Part shown: piece after piece, positions 1 through 8,391 of the stretch | Layout: every line of letters starts with the position of its first letter | How positions within the stretch are numbered: the stretch's first letter is position 1 | From: Desulfotomaculum sp. | GTDB lineage: Bacteria; Bacillota; Desulfotomaculia; Desulfotomaculales; Nap2-2B | NCBI GenBank assembly: GCA_003513005.1 | Contig: DOTD01000017.1 | Coordinates: 3,263 to 67,262, forward strand | Length of the DNA: 64,000 nt | Direction: 5' to 3' | Program-made: the position numbers and the translations under genes | Notes under the pieces: model-generated | Databases searched by the model: none | What the model was told of the DNA's origin: nothing | Seen by the model: the letters and a program-made list of their open reading frames with translations, nothing else

Positions 1-301
1 TAGGCAGGGAACAACCATAACAAAGTATAAAAGGGATGACCTTTGTTTTCCCTGCATATTCGAAATTCAATCCTTTGACAGATTCATCCGTTTAAATCAT
101 CCCCTTTTCTTAACCGTTATTTGCCCCGGCTGCCAGGAGTTGCATTTGTTGCTAGCGTCAATATATACAAAAGAAACCTCTTTTGTTACTACAAAAATAA
201 AAATGCAATTCTTGACGGAGCCGGTGTGATTAATTATTTTCTTTGAAAGTCACTTTTATCCTGCGTTATTTTAAAAATAATTTAATACGTGCTTTCTTTA
301 T
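1..301. other. Intergenic region with no recognisable gene
   Basis: No open frame here looks like a known protein and no tRNA fold was seen. The only structure noted is a small hairpin at 167-186, with an 8-bp stem (ACAAAAGA/TCTTTTGT) and a 4-nt loop. It is too weak to call. The stretch lies beyond the terminator of the trp/aro operon, where trpB and trpA might have been expected but are not found. Confidence 0.5.
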
Positions 302-328
302 AAAAAAACCGCCTTTTAAACGGCGGTT
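302..328 (-). terminator. Rho-independent terminator after aroF
   Basis: Read on the minus strand, AACCGCC and GGCGGTT form a 7-bp GC-rich stem with an 8-nt loop, followed by a run of seven T. It lies 30 bp beyond the aroF stop and closes the trpEGDCF-aroF transcription unit. Confidence 0.85.
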
Positions 329-357
329 AACAATTTACTGATCTACTGCTTTGTTAT

Positions 358-1374
358 TTAAAGATTCTTTCCCATTACCTTGGCAATATTACGCAAATCA
401 GCCATCATAGCGGCGAATTTTACCGGGTTAAGTGATTGCGGACCATCACACCAGGCTGTCTCGGGACTTACATGAACTTCAATTATAAGCCCGTCCGCTC
501 CGGAAGCTATGGCAGCACGAGACATTGCCGGTACAAATCTCCACTTTCCAATCCCATGGCTGGGATCGGCAACAACCGGAAGGTGGCTTAAATGTTTGAC
601 TACGGGAATAGCACAGAGATCCAGGGTGTTGCGTGTATAAGTATCAAAACTGCGTATACCGCGCTCGCACATAATTACGTTATGATTTCCGCCGGCCATA
701 ATATACTCCGCCGCCATAAGCCATTCTTCTATAGTGGCTGACAGACCCCTTTTAAGAAGGACTGGTTTATTAACAGAAGAGACTTCCTTTAACAAAACGA
801 AGTTCTGCATATTACGGGCGCCGATTTGTATTATGTCGGTATACTCATTGACTACTTCCACAGTGCGCGTATCCATTACTTCAGTAACAATATAAAGACC
901 TGTGGCTTCCCTGGCCTCAGCGAGCAGCTTGAGTCCTTCCTCCTCCAATCCCTGAAAAGAATATGGCGATGTCCGGGGTTTAAAGGCGCCGCCGCGCAGA
1001 ATAGTAGCGCCTGCCTCTTTAACCTGCCAGGCTGTTTCAAAAAGCTGTTCCCGGCTTTCAACGGCGCATGGCCCTGCCATTATATGGATCGTATCGCCAC
1101 CTATAACCAGATTCCCTACCTTTACTGAGGAATCCTCTTGTTTGAAAGACCTGCTGGCCATTTTAAACGGCTGAAGAATGGGAATGATTTTTTCTACCCC
1201 AGGCATTACTTCCAGACTGAGGACTTCGGGATAATTACGCTTGTCTCCAACAACGCCGATTAATGTTTGCTCCATACCGCGTGAAACATGCGCCTGTAAT
1301 CCAGCGTTTTCGACCCGTCTGACAACATCGTCGATCTGTTCCTCTTTCGCCCCGTTAACCATAACAACAATCAT
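358..1374 (-). CDS. aroF: 3-deoxy-7-phosphoheptulonate synthase (DAHP synthase, AroF type)
   Basis: This enzyme condenses phosphoenolpyruvate and erythrose-4-phosphate in the first step of the shikimate pathway. The 338-residue protein has an N-terminal ferredoxin-like domain (about residues 1-70, starting MIVVMVNG), then the TIM-barrel with [17 protein letters not shown] and ARNMQNF motifs, as in type I-beta DAHP synthases. The start at 1374 is preceded by AGAGG at an 8-nt spacing; a longer frame to 1443 has no family support. It is the last gene of the trp operon, 113 bp after trpF. Its position suggests co-regulation of chorismate supply with tryptophan synthesis. In this family the N-terminal domain often binds aromatic amino acids as feedback inhibitors. 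Confidence 0.95.
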   Translation of the reverse strand: MIVVMVNGAKEEQIDDVVRRVENAGLQAHVSRGMEQTLIGVVGDKRNYPEVLSLEVMPGVEKIIPILQPFKMASRSFKQEDSSVKVGNLVIGGDTIHIMAGPCAVESREQLFETAWQVKEAGATILRGGAFKPRTSPYSFQGLEEEGLKLLAEAREATGLYIVTEVMDTRTVEVVNEYTDIIQIGARNMQNFVLLKEVSSVNKPVLLKRGLSATIEEWLMAAEYIMAGGNHNVIMCERGIRSFDTYTRNTLDLCAIPVVKHLSHLPVVADPSHGIGKWRFVPAMSRAAIASGADGLIIEVHVSPETAWCDGPQSLNPVKFAAMMADLRNIAKVMGKNL

Positions 1375-1487
1375 TTCTCCAACCTCTTCCCGTATGCTCT
1401 TTTTTCTCTGTCTATATAATGTTAGCATAGCTGTTTCCCTCAAGCAATCTCTTTTTTATCAAGAAAGAGCCATCTTTATTTCTTTTA

Positions 1488-2105
1488 TTATAAGTGAGTT
1501 ACCTCTTTCACCGAATTGATAAACTGCATAATTTTTACAAGATCTTTTTTTTGGTTTGTCTCGACCCCGCTGCTTACATCTACACCATCCGGCCTCACAG
1601 ACAGGACAGCTTCTTTTACATTGGATTGATTAAGTCCTCCCGCTAAAATCACCGGTTTTGTCCTGTTTAAGGATTCAAGGGATTTCCAGTCAAAGACTTC
1701 ACCTGTCCCGCCTGCCTTGCCCGGTAAGAAGGTATCAATAAGAACGGCGTCGGCGGGGTAAGAATCTATTAAACCGAATAGAGGGCTTTGAACGTTGAAG
1801 GCCTTGATAACCTTACAGTTACCGTTAATCTGCCGGCAGTATTCCTGTGATTCATCGCCATGCAGCTGAGCAATATCCAGGCGGCAAAACTCTATTATTT
1901 GTTGAACTTCCTTAATTGTTGAATTAACAAATACACCGGCTTTTAAGACCCTTGATGGAAGCTCCAGGGAAATTAGGCGGGCCGCTTCCGGTGCAATCCT
2001 TCTTATACTGGGCGCAAAAACAAAACCCAGCGCATCTGCGCCGGCTTCCGCTGAATAAAGGGCGGTTTCCAAATCAGTTATCCCGCAAATCTTTACCCAG
2101 ACCAT
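1488..2105 (-). CDS. trpF: Phosphoribosylanthranilate isomerase
   Basis: TrpF carries out the Amadori rearrangement of N-(5-phosphoribosyl)anthranilate to CdRP in tryptophan synthesis. The 205-residue TIM barrel is of normal length. It shows the N-terminal KICGITD motif with the catalytic Cys, a GFVF strand, ILAGGLN, and the C-terminal phosphate-binding GVDVSSGVE. It starts one base after the trpC stop, so the two are probably translationally coupled. The order trpC-trpF as separate genes is typical of Firmicutes. Confidence 0.96.
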   Translation of the reverse strand: MVWVKICGITDLETALYSAEAGADALGFVFAPSIRRIAPEAARLISLELPSRVLKAGVFVNSTIKEVQQIIEFCRLDIAQLHGDESQEYCRQINGNCKVIKAFNVQSPLFGLIDSYPADAVLIDTFLPGKAGGTGEVFDWKSLESLNRTKPVILAGGLNQSNVKEAVLSVRPDGVDVSSGVETNQKKDLVKIMQFINSVKEVTHL

Positions 2106-2106
2106 A

Positions 2107-2898
2107 TCAATATACTCCTGTCAGTTCTTTTACTTTTGCTTTAATATTTTCACTGCGCATTAAAACTTCACCAACCAGGACAGCGTCTATTTTATTGCGA
2201 TACAGCTCATCAACCTGCGGCCTGCTGCTTATTCCGCTTTCGCTGACTACTACTGTGGATTGATCAGTTATATAGCGCCGCAGATTAAAAGTAACATTTA
2301 GATCAATTTCAAACGTTTTTAAATCCCGGTTGTTAATACCGATTAAAGAGGCGCCTGAATCTAAGGCCATTTGAAGTTCTTCCTTATTATGGACTTCTAC
2401 AAGGCACTCCAGGTTCAACTCTGACGCCAGTTTTTGAAAAAAGACAAGTTCATACTTATTAAGAACTGCGACAATCAGCAGCAGGGCGTCTCCTCCAAGT
2501 ACTCTCGTTTCATATATCTGATATGGGTCAATAATAAAGTCCTTGCGCAAAACAGGCAATTCTGTTCTTGAACGAACCGCTTGAAGATAATCCGGCTTTC
2601 CATAAAAAAACTTCTCTTCGGTAATTACGGAAATGGCGGAAACTCCGCTGAGGGTGAAGTCATCTGTAATCTCTTCCAGATTAAAATCAGGACGGATCAT
2701 TCCTTTTGAAGGAGATGCCTTTTTAATCTCAGCCAGAATTGATACTCTGCCTTGCTTTCTAAGGGCGGCTTTTAATGACCTGCATGGCGGCATGCCTTTC
2801 AGACTACTTAAAAGTGAATCTAAAGGGCGCCTTTCTTTAATTGTTTTTAGATCATGCCTTTTTTGAGAAATAATCTGTTCCAGAATCACTGACTGCAC
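2107..2898 (-). CDS. trpC: Indole-3-glycerol-phosphate synthase
   Basis: TrpC closes the ring of CdRP to make indole-3-glycerol phosphate. The 263-residue protein has the family signature AEIKKASPSKG (catalytic Lys), LRKDFIID, IGINNRDLKTF and VSESGIS in the expected order of a beta/alpha barrel. A GTG start at 2898 overlaps the end of trpD by 13 bp; a second GTG at 2889 is a possible alternative. It belongs to the trpEGDCF-aroF operon. The product would go to tryptophan synthase, whose genes are not in the window. Confidence 0.96.
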   Translation of the reverse strand: MQSVILEQIISQKRHDLKTIKERRPLDSLLSSLKGMPPCRSLKAALRKQGRVSILAEIKKASPSKGMIRPDFNLEEITDDFTLSGVSAISVITEEKFFYGKPDYLQAVRSRTELPVLRKDFIIDPYQIYETRVLGGDALLLIVAVLNKYELVFFQKLASELNLECLVEVHNKEELQMALDSGASLIGINNRDLKTFEIDLNVTFNLRRYITDQSTVVVSESGISSRPQVDELYRNKIDAVLVGEVLMRSENIKAKVKELTGVY

Positions 2899-3938
2899 AC
2901 CTGTTCTTTCGCTGAATTGGTAAACCTGATCAGATGCTGAAGTTTCTTCAACGCAGAACCGTTTGATATGCTTTCTGCCGCCAGATCCAGCCCTTCGGAT
3001 AGATCTTTCGCTAACCCGGACGCCATCATCCCAAAAGCCGCATTAATAAGAACGGCATTTGTGCGCGGGCCGCGTTCCCCATGTAAAATAGATAAGGTAT
3101 ACGCGGCGTTTTCAGATGGAGATCCACCGAAAAGCTCCTTTACCGGAGATTTCGGCAAGCCGTATTTTTCGGGATCAACAGTATATTCACTTATCTTTTC
3201 GTTGTTTATTTCACATACATAGGCGGGTCCGGAAAGGGAAATTTCATCAACTCCCTGAGCGCCGTGGATGACAAAGGAATGATCAGTGCCTAAACGGGCA
3301 AGCACACCGCCCAGCTTTGTTGTAAGTTCACGATTATATACTCCCAGCACCTGAGCTTTTGCCCCGGCAGGATTGGTCAATGGGCCCAAAACATTAAAAA
3401 CCGTACGGATTCCGATTTCCCGGCGCGGCCCCGCAACGTGCTTCATCGCCGAGTGCATTAACGGCGCAAACAGGAAAGCAATACCTGTTTCTTCAAGGCA
3501 GGACTCGATTTGGTCCGGCTCCAGGTCAATGCGGACATTCAGAGCCTCAAGGAGATCAGCCGAACCGCATTTGCTGGAGACGGAACGATTGCCATGTTTT
3601 GCAACCGGGGCTCCAGCGCCGGCTACTACGAAGGCAGCAGTGGTTGAAATATTAAAGGTGTTGGCGCCGTCTCCGCCTGTTCCGCAGGTATCGACAACGA
3701 CCGGATATTTAGTGTTAATGCGGGTCGCCTTTTTGCGCATTACTTTCACAAAACCGGTAATCTCTTCAATAGTTTCTCCTTTTAATCTTAATGAGACCAA
3801 AAGCGCTGCTATCTGCGCGGAGGTAGCCTGGCCTTCCATAATTGCTTCCATAACATTTTCAGACTGGCTTTCCGTCAGGTCTTTACCGGCTGTAAGGTAT
3901 TCAATTGCTTCCTTGATTATCGAAATATCCTGAGACAT
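2886..3938 (-). CDS. trpD: Anthranilate phosphoribosyltransferase
   Basis: TrpD transfers phosphoribose from PRPP to anthranilate. The PRPP-binding [17 protein letters not shown] and the [18 protein letters not shown] loop are both present. The protein is 350 residues from a start at 3938, which has a near-perfect AAAGGAGG Shine-Dalgarno. The frame is open up to 3992, but the extra 18 residues are not family-like. The start lies inside the trpG coding region, a 38-bp overlap, so trpG and trpD are tightly coupled as separate genes and are not fused as in enteric bacteria. Confidence 0.96.
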   Translation of the reverse strand: MSQDISIIKEAIEYLTAGKDLTESQSENVMEAIMEGQATSAQIAALLVSLRLKGETIEEITGFVKVMRKKATRINTKYPVVVDTCGTGGDGANTFNISTTAAFVVAGAGAPVAKHGNRSVSSKCGSADLLEALNVRIDLEPDQIESCLEETGIAFLFAPLMHSAMKHVAGPRREIGIRTVFNVLGPLTNPAGAKAQVLGVYNRELTTKLGGVLARLGTDHSFVIHGAQGVDEISLSGPAYVCEINNEKISEYTVDPEKYGLPKSPVKELFGGSPSENAAYTLSILHGERGPRTNAVLINAAFGMMASGLAKDLSEGLDLAAESISNGSALKKLQHLIRFTNSAKEQVCSQ

Positions 3939-4527
3939 CTTTATCTCTTCCTCCTTTGGTATGGTTGTTAATAAAATTGCGCAGCAGGTCAAGGCCGTGC
4001 TCGGTTAAAATCGATTCCGGATGGAACTGAACACCTTCGACCGGCAGTTCCTTATGCCGCAGTCCCATTATTTCACCTTCTGAGGTCCAGGCGCTAACCG
4101 CCAGGCAGGAGGGGAGATTCTCATTTGAGACCATCAAGGAATGATAACGGGTTGCCTGAAACGGGGACGGTATACCTTTGTAAATTCCCCCGCCATCGTG
4201 GTAGATTAAAGATGTTTTCCCGTGCATCAAACGTCCGGCGTTGACAACACGCCCGCCAAAAGCCTGGCCGATAGCCTGATGCCCAAGGCAGACACCCAGT
4301 ATGGGTATACGGCCGGCTAACTTACTGATTACATCAAGTGAGATTCCTGCTTGATCGGGCGAACCGGGACCCGGAGAGATAACGATGTGGGTTGGATTTA
4401 TTTGTTTCAACTGCGGCAGATTAATCTGGTCGTTGCGCCAAACGCCCACTTCTACCTTTAATTGTCCGAAATATTGAACCAGGTTGAAGGTAAATGAGTC
4501 GTAGTTATCAATCATTACCAGCAACAA
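3901..4527 (-). CDS. trpG: Anthranilate synthase component II (glutamine amidotransferase)
   Basis: TrpG hydrolyses glutamine and passes ammonia to TrpE. The class I amidotransferase triad is visible: the nucleophile Cys in [10 protein letters not shown] and the His/Glu of HPES near the C-terminus. The protein has 208 residues, slightly longer than usual because of a polar C-terminal tail that overlaps the start of trpD. The start is TTG (4527, or the next TTG at 4524) behind AAAAGGAGG. In Bacillus the amidotransferase gene sits in the folate operon; here it is within trp. The same protein may also serve p-aminobenzoate synthase, which cannot be judged from this window. Confidence 0.95.
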   Translation of the reverse strand: MLLVMIDNYDSFTFNLVQYFGQLKVEVGVWRNDQINLPQLKQINPTHIVISPGPGSPDQAGISLDVISKLAGRIPILGVCLGHQAIGQAFGGRVVNAGRLMHGKTSLIYHDGGGIYKGIPSPFQATRYHSLMVSNENLPSCLAVSAWTSEGEIMGLRHKELPVEGVQFHPESILTEHGLDLLRNFINNHTKGGRDKDVSGYFDNQGSN

Positions 4528-4561
4528 TAGCGCCTCCTTTTGTGGTAAATTAATTTTTGCT

Positions 4562-4607
4562 TTAGGGGGGTCAACTGCCTACATGCCAAGATATTGACCC
4601 CTTTTTT
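4562..4607. repeat. Intergenic hairpin resembling an interspersed repeat, between trpE and trpG
   Basis: The 95-bp gap between trpE and trpG holds an inverted repeat GGGGTCAA/TTGACCCC around a ~20-nt loop, followed on the plus strand by six T. Its left arm and loop (TAGGGGGGTCAACTGCCTAC) closely match the repeat copy at 46866-46923 (minus strand) and, more loosely, the copy at 10400-10460. It may be a truncated member of that family. If it folds in the trp mRNA it could affect the trpE:trpG ratio. Confidence 0.5.
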
Positions 4608-4622
4608 GATGAATTATCCCTT

Positions 4623-6098
4623 TTATGAAAGAGCAATAGTCTGGAATAATGCCTGAGCCTTATTAACAGTTTCCTGATACTCTTTTTCAGGTTCTGAGTC
4701 GGCGACAATTCCTGCTCCTGCCTGAATATACGCATAATTCCGGTGAAATAAAATAGTCCTGATTGTGATTGCGGAGTCCAGATTGCCATTATAGCCAAAA
4801 TACCCGACCGCTCCTGCATAAGGTCCCCGTTTTGACGGTTCAAGTTCATCGATAATTTCCATAGCCCTTACTTTAGGAGCGCCGGAAACCGTTCCTGCCG
4901 GGAAACATGACTTTAATGCGTCAAACGCAGTAAGACCAGGGGAAAGTTTACCGCGGACAGCGGATACCAAATGCATTACATGCGAATATTTTTCTACTTC
5001 CATGAACTGAGGGACCTCGACCGTTCCAGGTTTGCAAACACGTCCCAGGTCGTTTCGTCCCAAATCGACAAGCATAATATGTTCCGCTTTTTCTTTAGGG
5101 TCGTCTAAAAGTTCCAGACTTAATTTTTCGTCCTCCAGGTGAGTGGCGCCGCGTGGTCTTGTTCCCGCTATCGGTCTGGTTTCAACTTCATCTTCCTCAA
5201 CGCGCGCCAGCATTTCCGGTGAGGAACTGGCTATAACCAAATCTCCGAAATCAATATAATAAAGATATGGAGAGGGATTTATTGAACGCAAACGACGGTA
5301 AGTTTGAAAAGGATTACCTTCAAAGGGAAGACGGAAACGCTGCGAAAGCACGACTTGAAGAATGTCTCCGCTTCTGATATATTCTTTTGCTTTAACCACA
5401 CCGTTTAGAAAAACTTCACGTTTCATATTGCTTTCAATGCCTGATACGCTTATTATTTCTTCATGTTTAGCTGTTAAAAAATCATTTTCACCAGGAACGG
5501 GCGCACTTATTTTTTTAAAAACCCGCTCAATTTTTTCCAGGGCCAGGGAATAAGACTTCTCCGGCGATCCATTTATAGTGTTGTTAACCACGATACGAAG
5601 TGAATGGTGCAGGTGGTCAAAAATCAAAATTGTTCCGCAGAACATGAACATGCAATCACAAAGACCGAGATCAGCTTCTGCTGTATGTGGAAGCCGTTCA
5701 AGCCATTGGGACATTTCATAACCGAAATAGCCTACAGCTCCTCCAAAAAATCTTGGCATCACGGTCTGTACAGGTGTTATATAGGCGCTGAGGAGATTAT
5801 TTAGAATCTTGAAGGGATCACCTGTTACTTTCTTGATCTTCTCGCCTGAATTATTTTTGATCTGGCCGTGATTACCAAGGTGGCTGTATAGGATCTCCGG
5901 ATCGAGACCAATAAAAGAATAGCGGGCAATCTTTTCCTTTCCTTCAACGCTTTCCAGAAGAAAAGACGGTCTTCCGTCAGCTGTTTTCCTGAACAATGTT
6001 ATTGGTGTTTCAGTGTCAACGGGGAATTCGCAGCTAACAGGAATCAGGTTGTAGAACTTGCTTAATTGGATGTACTCATTTAACACAGGCTCAATCAA
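4623..6098 (-). CDS. trpE: Anthranilate synthase component I
   Basis: TrpE converts chorismate and ammonia to anthranilate, the committed step of tryptophan synthesis. The 491-residue protein has the N-terminal TrpE domain followed by the chorismate-binding domain (about residues 225-485), with IAGTRPRGA, LVDLGRNDLGRV, FPAGTVSGAPK and GAVGYFGYNG. A normal feedback site is likely. The TTG start at 6098 follows AGGAGGTGA by 9 nt. It is the first gene of the operon, and its leader (6130-6234) carries a TRAP-type attenuator. Confidence 0.97.
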   Translation of the reverse strand: MIEPVLNEYIQLSKFYNLIPVSCEFPVDTETPITLFRKTADGRPSFLLESVEGKEKIARYSFIGLDPEILYSHLGNHGQIKNNSGEKIKKVTGDPFKILNNLLSAYITPVQTVMPRFFGGAVGYFGYEMSQWLERLPHTAEADLGLCDCMFMFCGTILIFDHLHHSLRIVVNNTINGSPEKSYSLALEKIERVFKKISAPVPGENDFLTAKHEEIISVSGIESNMKREVFLNGVVKAKEYIRSGDILQVVLSQRFRLPFEGNPFQTYRRLRSINPSPYLYYIDFGDLVIASSSPEMLARVEEDEVETRPIAGTRPRGATHLEDEKLSLELLDDPKEKAEHIMLVDLGRNDLGRVCKPGTVEVPQFMEVEKYSHVMHLVSAVRGKLSPGLTAFDALKSCFPAGTVSGAPKVRAMEIIDELEPSKRGPYAGAVGYFGYNGNLDSAITIRTILFHRNYAYIQAGAGIVADSEPEKEYQETVNKAQALFQTIALS

Positions 6099-6129
6099 TA
6101 TAGTTTTTCACCTCCTGTACAAAAATAGA

Positions 6130-6160
6130 AAAACCGACGTTCCAGACGAACATCGGTTTT
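6130..6160 (-). terminator. trp operon attenuator terminator
   Basis: On the minus strand a 13-bp stem (AAAACCGATGTTC with GAACGTCGGTTTT, one G-U pair) and a 5-nt loop are followed by TTCTATTTTT. It lies between the trp promoter and trpE, 31 bp before the trpE start, so it must be bypassed for operon expression. Its 5' arm is shared with the antiterminator described at 6148-6184. Confidence 0.88.
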
Positions 6161-6184
6161 GGGCAAAATAAAAAAACCATGCTC
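6148..6184 (-). promoter_or_regulatory. Predicted trp antiterminator hairpin
   Basis: The segment GAGCATGGTTTT (6184-6173) can pair with AAAACCGATGTTC (6160-6148): 12 base pairs including one G-U and one bulged G. This uses the 5' arm of the terminator stem, so the two structures exclude each other. The first three bases of the antiterminator are the last GAG triplet of the repeat tract. A protein bound there should block antiterminator formation and allow termination, which is the logic of the Bacillus TRAP system. The folding is by eye. Confidence 0.7.
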
Positions 6185-6218
6185 ATCTCATCTCAACTAA
6201 CTCTACTCAGCTAAACTA
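6182..6218 (-). promoter_or_regulatory. TRAP-type binding site: eight (G/U)AG triplets in the trp leader
   Basis: The leader RNA reads UAG-2-UAG-2-GAG-2-GAG-1-UAG-2-GAG-2-GAG-2-GAG, where numbers are spacer lengths. This is the repeat recognised by the ring-shaped trp RNA-binding attenuation protein (MtrB), which in Bacillus binds eleven such triplets spaced by 2-3 nt. The tract starts about 16-18 nt after the predicted transcription start. No mtrB gene is in the window. Confidence 0.78.
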
Positions 6219-6240
6219 GATAATTATTCAATTATAATAT

Positions 6241-6269
6241 ATTCTAATCATAAAAGAAACAAAAGTCAA
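6241..6269 (-). promoter_or_regulatory. Sigma-A promoter of the trp operon
   Basis: On the minus strand TTGACT (6269-6264) and TAGAAT (6246-6241) are separated by exactly 17 bp. The predicted start point, about 6234, leaves a ~135-nt leader before trpE that contains the triplet tract, antiterminator and terminator. Confidence 0.8.
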
Positions 6270-6293
6270 TTGTTACTTGTTCTTAGACACCTT

Positions 6294-6938
6294 CTACGCT
6301 TCACGTTTTTCAAGATATCTTTCCAGCTTTCGCTTAACTCTCTGCAGAGCGTTGTCAATTGATTTTACGTGACGTTTTAAGTCCTCGGCTATTTCCTGGT
6401 AGGACTTACCTTCCAGGTAAGACATAAGCACCTTCCATTCCAGAGAGCTTAGAATTTCACCCATCTTCTCTTCTATGTCATAATATTCTTCCCTGCTGAT
6501 GATCATTTCTTCGGGATCTGCTACTTTGGAGCTGGAAATAATATCTAAAAGAGTGCGGTCAGAATCTTCCTCATAAACGGGTTTATTTAAGGATACATAA
6601 GAATTTAGTGGAATGTGTTTTTGCCTTGTAGCCGTTTTGATGGCTGTAATTATCTGTCTTGTAATACATAATTCCGCAAAGGCCCGGAAGGATGATAGCT
6701 TGTCCGTTCTAAAATCGCGGATAGCCTTATAAAGACCAATCATACCTTCCTGGATAATATCTTCCCGGTCTGCTCCTACTAAAAAATAGGAACGCGCTTT
6801 TGCCCGCACAAAATTCTTATATTTATTGATAAGGAATTCTAGGGCGCCATTATCACCTTCCCTGGCAAACTCAACTACTTCTTCGTCAATCATTAACTGG
6901 TAAGAGGCGGCGATATCTCTTTGAACGCTTAGATTCAC
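6294..6938 (-). CDS. sigH: RNA polymerase sigma-H factor (Spo0H)
   Basis: SigH directs transcription of early sporulation and stationary-phase genes. The 214-residue sigma-70 family protein has region 2 (about residues 20-95, with DREDIIQEGMIGLYKAIRDF) and region 4 (about 150-210, with LEWKVLMSYLEGKSYQEIAE), and lacks regions 1 and 3 as expected. Gene order (rlmB-rae1-sigH) matches Bacillus subtilis, which supports SigH over other alternative sigmas. It has its own strong promoter at 7029-7057. In Bacillus the gene is followed by rpmG-secE-nusG; here it is followed by the trp promoter. Confidence 0.93.
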   Translation of the reverse strand: MNLSVQRDIAASYQLMIDEEVVEFAREGDNGALEFLINKYKNFVRAKARSYFLVGADREDIIQEGMIGLYKAIRDFRTDKLSSFRAFAELCITRQIITAIKTATRQKHIPLNSYVSLNKPVYEEDSDRTLLDIISSSKVADPEEMIISREEYYDIEEKMGEILSSLEWKVLMSYLEGKSYQEIAEDLKRHVKSIDNALQRVKRKLERYLEKREA

Positions 6939-7028
6939 TATATCCCCCCACTTTAATTAACCTAATCTGTTAGTTAAATAATATGTAGTTATTGAGCTAC
7001 CCTTGGACGAGCCTCATTGGCCTAGCCT

Positions 7029-7057
7029 ATTATAACGTAGGGTAAAAACTCAGTCAA
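7029..7057 (-). promoter_or_regulatory. Sigma-A promoter of sigH
   Basis: TTGACT (7057-7052) and TATAAT (7034-7029) are spaced by 17 bp on the minus strand, a near-consensus promoter. It lies 90 bp upstream of the sigH start, in the gap after rae1, so sigH can be expressed independently of the cysS-rae1 genes. Confidence 0.82.
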
Positions 7058-7070
7058 GGAAAATTCCAAT

Positions 7071-7586
7071 TTAACTTCTTTTACGACGCCATTTTTCAAA
7101 AATCGAACGGACATTTTCAGTTAAGCTTCTCTCCAGATAACCGTCAACAGGTGTTCCGCCTGTATAATGACCTTCTGCATCTTTTTTTGCACGTTCCACC
7201 CAGGACAGGAGTTCTTTAGGTGTAAGCCGGAATGCTCCGTGTCCAAGTATCATCCGCTGTTCCAGCCAATCTGATGTTGCCACATAAACGGTTTCCAGCC
7301 TCGACAGCTCCTTCGTGAGTTTTTCAATGACGTTGTCGGCGGTTTCTCCTTCCATAGTATAAATTGCTTTTAGCCCGAAAGTATTTTCAATCTCATGCTG
7401 TGAGTCTTTTGTTTTTGCAGCGTCGAAAACAATCGTTGTTTGAATACCGGTTATAGCGGCATGGTTGATTAATGTATTAATGAGCCTGTTTCTTGCGCTT
7501 TCCAGACCATTCTTTTTCATTTCATCAGATGTTTCCGGCCAGGCAAAAATAACATTATAACCATCAACGATCAGGTGGTCTCCCAT
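7071..7586 (-). CDS. rae1: NYN-domain ribosome-dependent mRNA endonuclease (Rae1/YacP)
   Basis: In B. subtilis, Rae1 enters the ribosomal A site and cleaves certain mRNAs in a translation-dependent way. The 171-residue protein begins with the PIN-like NYN motif LIVDGYNVI, carries a second acidic strand (TTIVFDAA) and the ATSDWLEQ motif, which together would hold the metal-binding acidic residues. The start at 7586 follows AAAGGAG and overlaps the end of rlmB by 23 bp. Identity rests on sequence and on the conserved mrnC-rlmB-rae1-sigH order. Confidence 0.88.
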   Translation of the reverse strand: MGDHLIVDGYNVIFAWPETSDEMKKNGLESARNRLINTLINHAAITGIQTTIVFDAAKTKDSQHEIENTFGLKAIYTMEGETADNVIEKLTKELSRLETVYVATSDWLEQRMILGHGAFRLTPKELLSWVERAKKDAEGHYTGGTPVDGYLERSLTENVRSIFEKWRRKRS

Positions 7587-8334
7587 GAGCAGCCAATCTC
7601 CTTTGCCTGAATACTTCATAAGCCAGCAGGGCTGCGGCTACAGAAGCATTTAATGAATTTAACCTGCCTGTCATTGGCAAACTAACAAGGATATCGCAAT
7701 ATTTTCTAATCAGGGGGCCGAGTCCCTTACCCTCGCCTCCTATGACAAGAGCTACAGGTCCATCAAGGCGGGAATCCCAAAAAATCTCTTTTGCCAAAGG
7801 GTGTGCTCCTACTATCCAAATATTTTTTTGCTTAAGATATTTTATTGTCTGGACCATGTTTGTTACCCTGCATACAGGCACGTATTCGAATGCTCCTGCC
7901 GAGGCTTTAACAGCCGCCGGCGTGAGTGATACACTGCGATGCGCTGTAATTACTAGACCATGCGCGCCGGCTGCTTCAGCGGTACGGGCAATGGCGCCAA
8001 GGTTGCGCGGATCATTAAGTTCCGGCAGAAGGAATAAGAATGGCTCTGCCCCTGCGGAAAGCAATAACTCATCAATCGAAAGATAACCTTTAGCGGCGCT
8101 TATGGCAGCGGTACCCTGGTGTACGACTCCGGGGAACATTTTATCCAGGTATGTTCTTTCGACAAAGACAACGGGAATATTTTTCTCTCTGGCCAGCATT
8201 CTGATTTCATGCCCGGGGCCGGTGTCTGTTTTTCCGGCCAGAAGAAGCTTGTTGATTGGGCGGTTGGCCTTTAGAGCCTCTCGCACAGGATTGCGCCCGA
8301 CAATATAATCTTCATGTACCCTGTCCGGGTTCAC
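7564..8334 (-). CDS. rlmB: 23S rRNA 2'-O-ribose methyltransferase RlmB (TrmH/SPOUT family)
   Basis: RlmB methylates the 2'-hydroxyl of G2251 in the 23S rRNA P-loop region. The 256-residue protein has an N-terminal substrate-binding domain (IVGRNPVREAL, residues 11-22) and the C-terminal knotted SPOUT domain with NDPRNLGAIARTAEAAG, LVIGGEGKGLG and MTGRLNSLNASVAAAL, the three family motifs. It sits between mrnC and rae1 as in Bacillus. The exact methylated nucleotide is inferred from the family. Confidence 0.9.
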   Translation of the reverse strand: MNPDRVHEDYIVGRNPVREALKANRPINKLLLAGKTDTGPGHEIRMLAREKNIPVVFVERTYLDKMFPGVVHQGTAAISAAKGYLSIDELLLSAGAEPFLFLLPELNDPRNLGAIARTAEAAGAHGLVITAHRSVSLTPAAVKASAGAFEYVPVCRVTNMVQTIKYLKQKNIWIVGAHPLAKEIFWDSRLDGPVALVIGGEGKGLGPLIRKYCDILVSLPMTGRLNSLNASVAAALLAYEVFRQRRLAAHGRPPDR

Positions 8335-8391
8335 CTAAGATTTCACCTGCTTTTTAGCAATTTGAAAACACTCTTGCATCAAGGAGGTCGT

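Noticed and set aside
167..186. Hairpin ACAAAAGA-AACC-TCTTTTGT as a terminator
   Set aside because: AT-rich stem without a following T run on either strand beyond the stem.
6099..6180. Trp leader peptide (ATG in CATGGTTTT opens a frame of ~29 codons with one Trp codon)
   Set aside because: No Shine-Dalgarno precedes it, there is a single Trp codon, and the ATG is inside the antiterminator. The TRAP-type reading explains the sequence better.
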